A DNA stretch of 16,569 nucleotides from MGNI01 sp964353875 (GTDB taxonomy: Bacteria > Chloroflexota > Anaerolineae > Anaerolineales > E44-bin32), in contig CAYGXU010000070.1 of the NCBI GenBank assembly GCA_964353875.1, positions 1 through 16,569 of the forward strand, read 5' to 3'. The notes below the pieces were generated by a model. The model was given only the letters and a program-made list of their open reading frames with translations. It did not search any database and had not been told where the DNA came from. The first letter of the stretch is position 1; the number at the start of each line of letters is the position of its first letter. Below are positions 1 to 8,232 of the stretch, one piece after another. A program made the position numbers and the translations under genes.

Positions 1-176
1 CGACCACCCCACCTATCGAAGGCAGCACGCAAGATTACACGCTGATCCGCCAATAAGGTCTGATATCGATCCCGAAGCTGCTTCAGCAGCTCTGTCGACC
101 CTTCGATATCGGTGAAGAGGAAGGTGACGGTACCTTCGGGCAGGTCGGAAAATGGGAGTTGCGATGACATAGGCAT
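1..176 (-). CDS. Class III adenylate/guanylate cyclase-domain protein, N-terminal part (runs off the window)
   Basis: Only the first 58 or so codons are inside the window; the frame stays open to base 1. The translated start reads MPMSSQLPFSDLPEGTVTFL and continues with FTDIEGST, the first metal-binding motif of class III nucleotide cyclases; its Asp would bind the catalytic metal. Proteins with this opening usually carry a cyclase domain followed by a STAND/AAA ATPase and helical repeats, or a LuxR-type output domain, but which one applies cannot be seen here. The start is ATG at 176 or ATG at 170. A good ribosome site (AAGGG, about 180-184) lies 3 bases from the first and 9 from the second, so 170 is equally or more likely. 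The gene begins 6 bases after the stop of the large cyclase fusion gene, so the two are almost certainly co-transcribed. Cyclase domain call is firm; full architecture unknown. Confidence 0.85.
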   Translation of the reverse strand, partial: MPMSSQLPFSDLPEGTVTFLFTDIEGSTELLKQLRDRYQTLLADQRVILRAAFDRWGG

Positions 177-182
177 AATCCC

Positions 183-3100
183 TTAGTTCGGTTTCATAGA
201 AGCCTGGTGCGGCTCGAGGAGCAAGTTCTTAGAACTAACATAACCCATAGCATTGCTGCGAAAGTTCTTGACCCAGGGTTTTACCAGGTCTGGATAAGGC
301 GCGATACCACCATAGAACAGAGGAAGGATCAAGACGTCTTCTGCTACGAGGATACGATCTGCCTCGCGGTACATCGCCAGGCGCAACCCCCGATCTGGCG
401 TGCGAGCCGCGCGTTCGACCAGGTCGTCATAACGCGCATTGTGCCATCCCCATTGACGTAGATTGAAGGAAATTAACAAACGCAGCATACTATCTGGATC
501 GGGGTAATCTGCAACCCAACCCCCTCCTACACCGTGGGTATCAAATTCATTAAGCCTATCATCCGTATTATTCCGAACAAGAAATATGGATTCAATTCCC
601 AATGCTTCACGCCATTGTCGGCGAACTTCGGCGTCGATAGGGGATTCCGGAACAGAAAACTTGAGTTTAGGAAAATCTCGACTGTCTGGATAGCCTGCTT
701 CGGTGAGGTATTGCTTCGCCAGCTCGACATCGTACCTGAGACCGAGCTCGGGTGAATGCCCTGCCATTCCTGGCGGAACGACACCTCCACTCACTTGAGG
801 TAATTTGCGACCAATGGATACCTCCAGAAGCTGTCTGCGATCAAGGGCATGAGCCAACGCCTTCCGAACGCGCACATCATCCAGCGGAGGTCGGCGGAGG
901 TTAAATGCGATATAGGTTAAATCTAAAGATTGGGAATCATAATGAACTTCATCTAGTGGAAGCTCGGCCGGGATCAGTTTCGGTAGAAGATTCCATGTTA
1001 CATCAACCTTATCTTCCAGGTATTCCTGTACTCTGGCCTCTTCATTGCGCTGGATCTGCCATTCGATCCTATCCAGATTGCCTGGAAATTCGGCAAAGTA
1101 GACTGGGTTTTTTTCGATGATGGCACCCTTTTCGTCATATCGCACAAGCCGAAAGGGGCCGTTGGACACGATATGCTCTGGTTTCCACCATTCATCTCCA
1201 TAGCGCTCGATGATGGCTCTCGGCAATGGATAGGTATTTGGTTGGGTAACCAGGTAGATGAAGAATGGGACCGGGGTTTTCAATAATACTTCGAGCGTTG
1301 TGGAGTTGAGGGCACGCACACCTACAGCTTTCGGGTCTGTATCCAGTCCTAAGCGATAATCGAGCGCACCGACGACTGCATCCAACAAGCTGGTCATATA
1401 GAAATCTGCACCCAAAGATAGATTGCGTATCCAGGTCCACTCGAAATCCTCGGCTGTCACTGGCGTCCCATCCGTCCAACGAACATCCTCCCGCAAATGA
1501 AAGACATAACGCCGACCCTCCTCGAGCACCTCCCAGGAACGGGCTACATGGGGGACGACATTCGTATCCGAATCTAAATCTGCCAAACCTGCGAAAAGTT
1601 CTTTAACAATCTGCAATTGAAGGGAATTATCCGCTTTCCCCGGATCGAGCGTTCCAGGGTATATCTCAAGAGCGAATCGAAGAGTCCGATGAGGCAGTAT
1701 AGATCGTTGATCATCTTCGATGGGCGCTCTAAATTCCTCTTTAGCCTTCAACTCAAGCGCGAATGCTTTCTCGTTGGCTTTATGCGCTGCATCGAACTCG
1801 AAATATGTCTGGTGAATTAACCCAAGTTTCAACCAGGTCCGAGCCGAACGCGAATCGTCTTTCGCCAATTCCAACAACTTCAAGGCTCGGTGATAGTAAT
1901 CAATTGCTTCATCGTGGGCATCCTCCAAGCGAGCCCTGTCCCCCGCTCGGAGCAAATAATCGATCGCCTTTTCGTTCGCCTGTGCTGCTTCAAAGTGACG
2001 AGCCAGCAGACCTAAGAATTCTTCCTGTCGATCAGGGAATAATTTCTCGATCGCCTCCCCGACGTGAAGATGGTAGATCTTGCGGCGTTCAAAAAGAAGT
2101 GAATTGTAGGCTGCCTCTTGGGTCAGCGAATGTTTGAAGATGTACTCCAAATCCGGCCAGCGCGCTTTCTCCAGCACCAAATCTGCGCGTTGTAGCTGTG
2201 CCAGATGGGTATCGAGGTGACGTTCCGCTTCTGCAATGGCTTCCAACAAGCGGTATAGAAAACTCTTCCCGATCACGGCGGCCATTTGCAGGGTATTCCG
2301 TACATCTTCTTCCAGGCGGTCGATTCGAGCCAGGAGAACCCCTTGTAACGTGTCAGGGATGGTGACTTCCATGATCTCCTTTACAGCTCGCCAGGTATTA
2401 TCTTCGTGTACCACAACGCCCTGATCGATCAAGCTGCGGATGATCTCTTCAAGGTAGAAGGGATTACCCTCCGAACGAGCTAGGATGAGATCCCGAGCGC
2501 TGGCGGGCAATTCGGCAATTTTCAACAGGTGATTCACCAGTTGGTCGGATTCCGTTGAAGATAATCGTCCCAGATGAATTTCATGGTAACGATAAGCAAA
2601 ATTAGTCTCGACCTTGAGCTTCAATTGCCACGAGCCATGATCCCGATCGATGCGCATGATCATGAGGGTCATGAGTGGAACACGGTCGGTTAAGGCAAGG
2701 AGATGCCCAAGCGCTTCTAGAGTCGATGGATCCGCCCAATGCATATCCTCGAATATGAGCACCGAAGGACCTTGAAGCGCAAGGCGACGGAAATATTCAC
2801 TTATGGAAAATAAAACCTGACGTTTCAGCGTCTCACCATCGAGCTGTCGGATGAGTTCATCCTCTTCCACCCTTTGTCTAATACCAAGGAGATGGAAAAG
2901 GAAGGGAAGCACCTCCGCCCCGTCTTCCCCGAACAACTCGCTGACACGACGGCGCATGGTGACTCTGATCCTCGCCTCGGGAGCACCTTCGGAAAGCCCC
3001 AGATCCTCCAGGAAAAGCTGTGTGATCGGCCAGAAGGAGAGCGTGGTTCCATACGAAAGCGAACGGCCCTCCAACCAATGTATAGATGGGCGAGGTGTAG

Positions 3101-4148
3101 CTCTATCTGATTGCTCATCTTGTTCTTTGGTTATAAGTCCTCTTGCTTCCTCCAACAGACGAGTCTTACCGATCCCAGCTTCCCCCAAGAGAGCTATGAT
3201 CTGGCCATGTCCCTCGATTAGAGAAGTGAGCGAGGTATATAACACCTCCAGTTCATGCTCACGCCCAACAAGGGGTGAAGCAAGACCCTCGATTCCACGT
3301 CCACTTTCTGGCGTGATCTTAGCTTTATCCACCTCGAAAACGAGAAGGGCTTTAGATTTCCCCTTTAGTTCAATCTTGCCAAGATCCTTCAAATCAAAAG
3401 CTGACCTCACCAAATGGGCGCTCGCTTCGGATAGAAGCACCTTCCCCGGTTGGGCAGCGGATTGCAGCCGGGCTGCCAGGTGTACCGCGTCGCCGAGGGC
3501 CAAATACTCCTTGTGCAAATCGGTCCCGATATCCCCGATCACGACCGTGCCAGAATGGATCCCAATCCTCATCCGGAAGTCATCCACCAAACTGCCCAGA
3601 TCTTGTCTGTACTCTGTAATAGCTTCCTGGATGTCCAGCGCGGCGTGCACAGCGCGAATCGGATCATCCTCATGCGTGATGGGCGCGCCGAAGAAGGCCA
3701 GCACGCCATCCCCAAGCAACTGCGCGATCGTGCCTTCATAGCGGTAGATCGCTTCACTCACCCGGAGGTGGGCGCCGGAGACGATCTCCTTCCATTCCTC
3801 GGGATCCAGTTTTTCAGCCATGGCGGTGGAGCCGACAATATCAGCAAAGAGGATGGTTACAGGCTTGCGTTCACCCTCGATGTCCTCGCGAGCCTCACGC
3901 ATCTTTTCCTTCAATCCCCTAGGAACGGTTTGCTGCAAGGTTTTGAGCCTGGCGTCACATTTTGGGGTGGATAGATGCTCGACGCGCGTCCCACAGTTTT
4001 TACAGAATTTGGCTTGAGGTGCATTTTCTATTCCACAGGACGAACAGACCCATACAAGGGATGCGCCGCAGTTCTCACAGAACTTGGCGTCCCAGGCGTT
4101 CTCATAGGAACAGGATGGGCACTCTAAAGTTAGAAATCCGTCATGCAT
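183..4148 (-). CDS. Zinc ribbon - class III cyclase - STAND ATPase - TPR - oligopeptide-binding (SBP_bac_5) fusion protein
   Basis: A 1321-residue multidomain protein, probably a cytosolic ligand-responsive signalling enzyme. Domains in order: two zinc ribbons (CxxC pairs at C10/C13, C24/C27, C35/C38, C49/C52); a class III cyclase domain (about 95-275) with metal Asp residues D103 (FADIVGST) and D147 (LLGDG); a STAND/AAA ATPase with Walker A GEAGIGKTR (322-330), Walker B LIFEDMHW (464-471) and the GNPFYLEE motif (561-568); short TPR-like helices (about 690-800); and a complete solute-binding domain of the oligopeptide/dipeptide family (about 821-1310) with WTDGTPVTAEDF (891-902), a GPFRL turn (997-1001) and DYPDPDS (1214-1220). 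No signal peptide or membrane segment is visible, so the binding domain must face the cytosol. Cyclase active-site positions deviate: Q143 and L216 at the base-selecting Lys and Asp/Thr positions, and H223 in place of the usual Asn; R227 is kept. The ATG at 4148 has only a weak ribosome site and lies 42 bases after the MFS gene. Cyclase activity is therefore uncertain; the domain calls are strong. Confidence 0.93.
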   Translation of the reverse strand: MHDGFLTLECPSCSYENAWDAKFCENCGASLVWVCSSCGIENAPQAKFCKNCGTRVEHLSTPKCDARLKTLQQTVPRGLKEKMREAREDIEGERKPVTILFADIVGSTAMAEKLDPEEWKEIVSGAHLRVSEAIYRYEGTIAQLLGDGVLAFFGAPITHEDDPIRAVHAALDIQEAITEYRQDLGSLVDDFRMRIGIHSGTVVIGDIGTDLHKEYLALGDAVHLAARLQSAAQPGKVLLSEASAHLVRSAFDLKDLGKIELKGKSKALLVFEVDKAKITPESGRGIEGLASPLVGREHELEVLYTSLTSLIEGHGQIIALLGEAGIGKTRLLEEARGLITKEQDEQSDRATPRPSIHWLEGRSLSYGTTLSFWPITQLFLEDLGLSEGAPEARIRVTMRRRVSELFGEDGAEVLPFLFHLLGIRQRVEEDELIRQLDGETLKRQVLFSISEYFRRLALQGPSVLIFEDMHWADPSTLEALGHLLALTDRVPLMTLMIMRIDRDHGSWQLKLKVETNFAYRYHEIHLGRLSSTESDQLVNHLLKIAELPASARDLILARSEGNPFYLEEIIRSLIDQGVVVHEDNTWRAVKEIMEVTIPDTLQGVLLARIDRLEEDVRNTLQMAAVIGKSFLYRLLEAIAEAERHLDTHLAQLQRADLVLEKARWPDLEYIFKHSLTQEAAYNSLLFERRKIYHLHVGEAIEKLFPDRQEEFLGLLARHFEAAQANEKAIDYLLRAGDRARLEDAHDEAIDYYHRALKLLELAKDDSRSARTWLKLGLIHQTYFEFDAAHKANEKAFALELKAKEEFRAPIEDDQRSILPHRTLRFALEIYPGTLDPGKADNSLQLQIVKELFAGLADLDSDTNVVPHVARSWEVLEEGRRYVFHLREDVRWTDGTPVTAEDFEWTWIRNLSLGADFYMTSLLDAVVGALDYRLGLDTDPKAVGVRALNSTTLEVLLKTPVPFFIYLVTQPNTYPLPRAIIERYGDEWWKPEHIVSNGPFRLVRYDEKGAIIEKNPVYFAEFPGNLDRIEWQIQRNEEARVQEYLEDKVDVTWNLLPKLIPAELPLDEVHYDSQSLDLTYIAFNLRRPPLDDVRVRKALAHALDRRQLLEVSIGRKLPQVSGGVVPPGMAGHSPELGLRYDVELAKQYLTEAGYPDSRDFPKLKFSVPESPIDAEVRRQWREALGIESIFLVRNNTDDRLNEFDTHGVGGGWVADYPDPDSMLRLLISFNLRQWGWHNARYDDLVERAARTPDRGLRLAMYREADRILVAEDVLILPLFYGGIAPYPDLVKPWVKNFRSNAMGYVSSKNLLLEPHQASMKPN

Positions 4149-4190
4149 AAGTTTTCACTCAATCAATCATAATCTACTTTGTGTCTCAGG

Positions 4191-5987
4191 CTATTCAATT
4201 TCTTTCTTCACAGGCACGCTGCGAAGCTCAAGCAGCGCCTCCTGGTCTAATCGTGCCAGCCTGGGGAAATCTGTCTCATGCGTACGGCTCAGCCGTTCGG
4301 TGAGCTTCGATAGGAAGAGATACTTCAGGCGAGGTTCGGTCATCAAGCTGTGCACATTTGCAGCTGGAACTTGAAGCAATCTGGTGTCCTCCTCGGCCAC
4401 GACATCCGCCGTGCGCAGCATCCCGGTCAGTGCCGCGATTTCACCGAAGAAATCCCCTTCTCCCATGATAGACAAACCCCGGTATTCTCCGCTCTCAGGA
4501 GCAACTCCCGCCACAGCCTTACCCGAGAGGATGAAGAACACCTCATCTGCTGCTTCACCATGGCGCACGATGGTTTCACCCCGGTTAACTTGAAAAACCC
4601 TGGACCCTTCGATGAACCTCTCCCGATCCCCAAGGCTCAAGCTTGAAAACACGGGCAGATGCCCAATCAAGAGGTCCAAATCCGCCAGGGTGGCAGCCGC
4701 TCCCTCTGCAAGGGCTGGCACCAAAGGTGCAGTTCTCAACAATTGCAGTGTTTTCTTCCACTCTGAGGCTGGCTGTCCCAGACCAGGCATGATGAGAGAT
4801 AGTAGGCCAGAGACTAGCAACAGCCCTGCACTGCCCAGGATCATCACCCGAATGTCTATCACATCTGCCAGTCCTGCTGCCGCCATGCCCAATAGGAGCA
4901 CAACATCCCGCGATACAAAAAAAGCGCTATTCACTCGCCCGCGGATCTCGCGCGGGACATTGCGTTGAATCAGTACCCGGCGTGCGATCGCCGAGGGCGC
5001 GTTGAAAAAACCCGAGATCCCAACCAAAACAATGGCCAGTGACACGACAGACACCTGCGAATAGAGAATGGCCACTAACGCCATCCCCAGGTAACCGATC
5101 GTGATCCATTGACCCTCCCTTAAACGATCGCATAGCCGTGCCATCAACAGGCTTCCGATGACAAACCCAACGGACGTCAAACCCTCCTGTAACCCATATT
5201 CAAATTCTGTCGCTTGTAAGGCTCGTTCTGCAAATGGAAGTAGGAGGGAATTCCACAAACCGAAACTGAACAGGACAGGGATGGAAATGTACAGAAGAGA
5301 GCGTAAAACTGGATTATCAAGCAGAAATTTCGTCCCGCTGCGTAAATTCCTGAAGATGGTTGATACACCTGTGCGTCCCTCGACCTGTAAAGGCTCGATC
5401 CGGATGAACAAAATACACAAAGCGGAGAGGGCGAAGGATAGACCATCCAAATAAAAAGCCCATTCAATTGGAAACTGAGAGGCGATCAGGCCAGATGCTG
5501 CAAAGCCAACTGCTGTGGAGCCAAAAGAACTGATGGCGATAAAAGAATTGGCAGCCGCCAGCTCTTCATCCGAAGCCACCTCCGGCAAGACACTGGCGTG
5601 CGCCGGATCAAAAAACTGCCCGACCGCACTGGTCAGCATGATGATCACATACAACCATGCAATATGGATCGGGACCAGAACAGGGATGAGAAGGACGAGA
5701 ACAGCACGTATCAAGTCAGCTGCAATCATGATGCGCTTGCGGTCGAAGCGATCCACAAGCACACCTGCTATGAGTCCCACAAGCAGGCTGGGGGCTGCCG
5801 TGGCCATCAGCATCAAGCCCACGCTTAAGGCCGAATCGGTCAGGCGGAAAACCAGAATAGAGGCCGCCAATGAAGTGAGCGAACTGCCAATGGTTGAAAC
5901 GAGTTGTCCTGTCCACAGTAATGTGAAGTTCCTATTGCGAAATACTGCGAAGGGCGATGTCCTTGCCAGCGCTGTCAGTGTTGTCAT
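4191..5987 (-). CDS. MFS exporter with C-terminal cyclic-nucleotide-binding domain
   Basis: A 598-residue inner-membrane transporter. Residues about 12-400 form an MFS_3/EntS-like permease: NFTLLWTGQLVSTIG near the start of TM1, the loop motif DRFDRKR (79-85) between TM2 and TM3, FFDPAHASVLPE (125-136) and a second-half loop at RLCDRLREG (284-292). Residues about 440-570 form a CRP/cNMP-binding fold: an Arg-Gly-Glu turn (RGETIV, 469-474), LSGK (487-490), and a phosphate-binding cassette FGEIAAL (514-520) followed by RTA (525-527). Glu516 and Arg525 are the residues that normally hold the cyclic phosphate, so the domain is predicted to bind ligand. Substrate is unknown; relatives export siderophores, drugs or lipids. 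It is the first gene of a minus-strand run whose next two genes encode class III cyclases, which suggests that its transport is controlled directly by a cyclic nucleotide made nearby (inference). The ATG at 5987 has a strong ribosome site 12 bases upstream. About 200 residues longer than a plain MFS protein because of the added domain. Confidence 0.93.
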   Translation of the reverse strand: MTTLTALARTSPFAVFRNRNFTLLWTGQLVSTIGSSLTSLAASILVFRLTDSALSVGLMLMATAAPSLLVGLIAGVLVDRFDRKRIMIAADLIRAVLVLLIPVLVPIHIAWLYVIIMLTSAVGQFFDPAHASVLPEVASDEELAAANSFIAISSFGSTAVGFAASGLIASQFPIEWAFYLDGLSFALSALCILFIRIEPLQVEGRTGVSTIFRNLRSGTKFLLDNPVLRSLLYISIPVLFSFGLWNSLLLPFAERALQATEFEYGLQEGLTSVGFVIGSLLMARLCDRLREGQWITIGYLGMALVAILYSQVSVVSLAIVLVGISGFFNAPSAIARRVLIQRNVPREIRGRVNSAFFVSRDVVLLLGMAAAGLADVIDIRVMILGSAGLLLVSGLLSLIMPGLGQPASEWKKTLQLLRTAPLVPALAEGAAATLADLDLLIGHLPVFSSLSLGDRERFIEGSRVFQVNRGETIVRHGEAADEVFFILSGKAVAGVAPESGEYRGLSIMGEGDFFGEIAALTGMLRTADVVAEEDTRLLQVPAANVHSLMTEPRLKYLFLSKLTERLSRTHETDFPRLARLDQEALLELRSVPVKKEIE

Positions 5988-5999
5988 GATGACGGTCTG

Positions 6000-6005
6000 C
6001 CTCCT
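6000..6005 (-). promoter_or_regulatory. Strong ribosome binding site of the MFS-cNMP gene
   Basis: Read on the minus strand the sequence is AAAGGAGG, a near-perfect match to the 16S anti-SD, with 12 bases between the AGGAGG core and the ATG at 5987. The spacing is slightly long, but no better start codon lies closer. By contrast the downstream cyclase fusion gene has no clear site of this kind, which hints at unequal translation within the run. Confidence 0.6.
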
Positions 6006-6503
6006 TTAGCGTCGTTCAAGATCCGTTCTATTAGGATAGAGAATCCACGAGAAGGAGGAGAATCACACCCCTCTGACTGCCCCTCACTCATGCTTATCTT
6101 CAAGTTGTAGCGTTCCGACCTATTTGCACAACCAAACCTGTGGATAACACCACATGAACACGCAAGATCTAGAAAGAAGAAATCACCAAAGGAAAGATCG
6201 TTTCTGCCCACGAGTCTGTTCTCGCAAAAAGTACTTCCTGGTGGACATCCATGACAAGCGTTTAAAAATCCGTTGGTATGCTCATGGAAACCTTAACTTC
6301 TACCGATGTTTTCCCTGGCATGATCGTAGAAAGAACCCAGATGATGTACCGATAGCAATATTTGGAGAAGTCTCACCGCTCTTTATTCGAGCATTTACCT
6401 TTATGCCTTGAAGGGCTAAATATTAGAGTAAGCCCCTACACGCGTTAGCGACTCCAATGAAGCTGCATTGCGGAGCATGTCACTTCTCACAAAAAACCCC
6501 GCC

Positions 6504-6509
6504 TATAAT
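6504..6509 (+). promoter_or_regulatory. Candidate -10 element (TATAAT) upstream of the propeller gene
   Basis: A perfect TATAAT on the plus strand about 77 bases before the propeller gene's GTG. No good -35 hexamer lies 16-18 bases upstream (the 17-base position reads CACTTC), so this is a weak promoter call. A transcript from here would start near 6516 and run into the pseudogene. An ATG that overlaps it (6508) is in the propeller frame but meets a stop at 6529. Confidence 0.3.
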
Positions 6510-6585
6510 GCGTTTGTCGATCTCCTCTTGATTTTTTTACATTGTATATCGGGAAATAAGCAAATTCAATCCACCTGCTCAAGGG

Positions 6586-8232
6586 GTGTATTCCAAATGC
6601 GGCGGGGAATTGGTGGACAAACAGACCGAGAGCCGCTATGCAGGAGAGGCTGAGAAGCCCAAGGTCGCTCCCGTCCAGCCAATCTACACCCCTCCTGCGC
6701 AGCCGATCGCCAAACCAGTAGCCACGCGCCCGACTCGGAAGCTATCCTGCGCAAGGTCTTTCCTGGCCGTAATCGGGATTGTGGGAATCGTCGCAGCAAT
6801 TTATATTCTTGTATCTGGAGGGTATCTTTCAAAACTCTCCAGCCTCCCCATTTCCTTACCGGCCGCAGCGACAGCAAACCTTACGCGCACCCCTACACCC
6901 ACCATAACCAGCACGCCCACAGCCACGCCTACCCCCCTTCCGCTGGGAGCGGGATATGGTAGCACCACGTTTGAGCCCGGCATGGCCTGTTTCGGCTTCT
7001 TCTCCTTTGGGCTTTCTTGCCTGGATGAGGATGGCTGGCACAATTACACCCCATCCAACTCTGCACTCTATGGAAATTCGGTTTATGAAGTTGTGCTTTG
7101 TCCCAATGGGAATTTCGCCATTGCTCATGATAAGGGAACCGTCTTTTATAACGGCCAAACCTTTCTTAATCCCCTTCCTTCTCGTTGGGGGATAGAATCC
7201 GTTAAAGCCCTCGACTGCGATGGGGAGAACAATCTGGCCGTTGCCTTTTCAGGAGGCTTGAGTCTCTATCAGCAGAACACCTGGACGGATATCGATATCT
7301 CGGAATTAGCCCCCAAAGAATCCCCCCCTGAACGTATTGTCATTTCTGACGTATTGTTCGACCAAAGCGGGGCATTATGGGTGGTTGGTGACTGGGCATC
7401 GGTTGAGGGCAGTATCGCCAAATATGAGAATCAAACCTAGACTCGCTTCCTCGACATTCCTGGGCTGAGCCAGGATATCAACCTCCACAGTCTTGAGATG
7501 GATTCTCAGGGAAGGATCTGGGCGCTTCACAATGGAGGGCTATTCACCTTCGATGGACAGAGCTGGATCCATTATCCAAGACCTGGAACGGTCATCCTGC
7601 ATGACATATTTATTGAACGTGACGATCGGATCTGGTTCACGACCTCCAGTGGTTTTGCTTCGTTCCTTGATGGCGGCTGGAATTTCTACACGATTGACAA
7701 CGACGGCCAATCGGATGAAGACCCTGCAGACATTGCGGTGGATGCGCGTGGCAGGGTGTGGCTTCCCACAGGCTGGGGTTTGACTATTTTCGATGGAGAG
7801 CAATGGACCACCTATCACATGCACACTTCTGACATCGCGGCCAACAGCATTTCCAGCTTTGCGATCCAGGCCGGCGGTCCCAGCCTGCCTGCACCAATCG
7901 AAAAAGAACTGGGGTCGATCAGCGGCAGGATTTTCCTCAATGGTCAAACTGCCCCAGACGCAATTGTTCAGGTCTGTGTTAAGAGCCTGGGGATGTACTT
8001 CACGGGCGGCTCTCCCTGCGATAATCAACCTTATCTCAAAGCAGGTAAAACTGATGAAGAGGGACGCTTCACCTTGACCGTTCCATCTGGTCACTATTAT
8101 CTAGCCTTCAGAACCAAAGATGCCGAGAAGTGGACCCGCCTCACATCAGGAATTGCCGGTATTGCAAGCATGCGCATCGACGTCCTGCCTGGAAAGGATA
8201 ACAGGCTCAATGATATTTACCTGACGGAATAG
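6586..8232 (+). pseudogene. Membrane-anchored Reg_prop-like propeller protein, broken by an in-frame TAG
   Basis: One reading frame of 548 codons is interrupted by TAG at 7438-7440; both halves are in the same frame and make one protein. Before the stop: remains of a zinc ribbon (SKCGGELV), a Pro-rich stretch, one membrane helix (about residues 56-79 from the GTG), a Thr-Pro-rich linker (about 100-120), then propeller blades. After the stop: further blades with the repeat 'GR-I/V-W ... G-L ... FDG-x-x-W' (for example 7513-7569 and 7747-7809) and a C-terminal carboxypeptidase-regulatory-like beta domain (ISGRIFLNGQ to the end). Each blade has Trp where the TAG stands (NQT-stop-TRF; compare QNTWTDI, GQSWIHY, GEQWTTY), so TGG to TAG is the likely lesion. 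The GTG at 6586 has no properly spaced ribosome site, and the frame is open back to 6532 but has no ATG. Role unknown; such proteins are thought to be extracytoplasmic sensors. Readthrough or a sequencing error cannot be excluded. Confidence 0.8.

Larger units (their letters stand above)
5988..6585. other. 598-base intergenic region between divergent genes; no convincing gene
   Basis: This stretch separates the minus-strand MFS/cyclase run from the plus-strand propeller gene, so it should hold both promoters. Two short open frames (6154-6411 plus, 85 codons; 5984-6211 minus, 75 codons) match no family I recognise, lack good ribosome sites and have no typical composition, so I leave them out. 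A lone perfect DnaA-box-like nonamer (TGTGGATAA, 6139-6147) sits inside a small hairpin-forming sequence (TGTGG/CCACA arms, 6139-6154). A TATAAT hexamer is at 6504-6509. No clear terminator or mobile-element end was found. Confidence 0.6.

Noticed and set aside
2851..3741. A long 296-codon plus-strand open frame opposite the cyclase/ATPase region.
   Set aside because: It is Ser/Arg/Pro-rich, has no domain, and lies fully antisense to a gene with clear cyclase and Walker motifs; a codon-bias shadow.
6139..6154. A perfect DnaA-box nonamer (TGTGGATAA) within a small TGTGG/CCACA inverted repeat, considered as a replication-origin signal.
   Set aside because: Only one box was found, with no cluster, AT-rich unwinding element, or dnaA/dnaN genes nearby; one nonamer is not unlikely by chance in a window of this size.
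6154..6411. An 85-codon open frame on the plus strand in the large intergenic region.
   Set aside because: No ribosome site, no recognisable domain, composition unlike the neighbouring genes; probably random.
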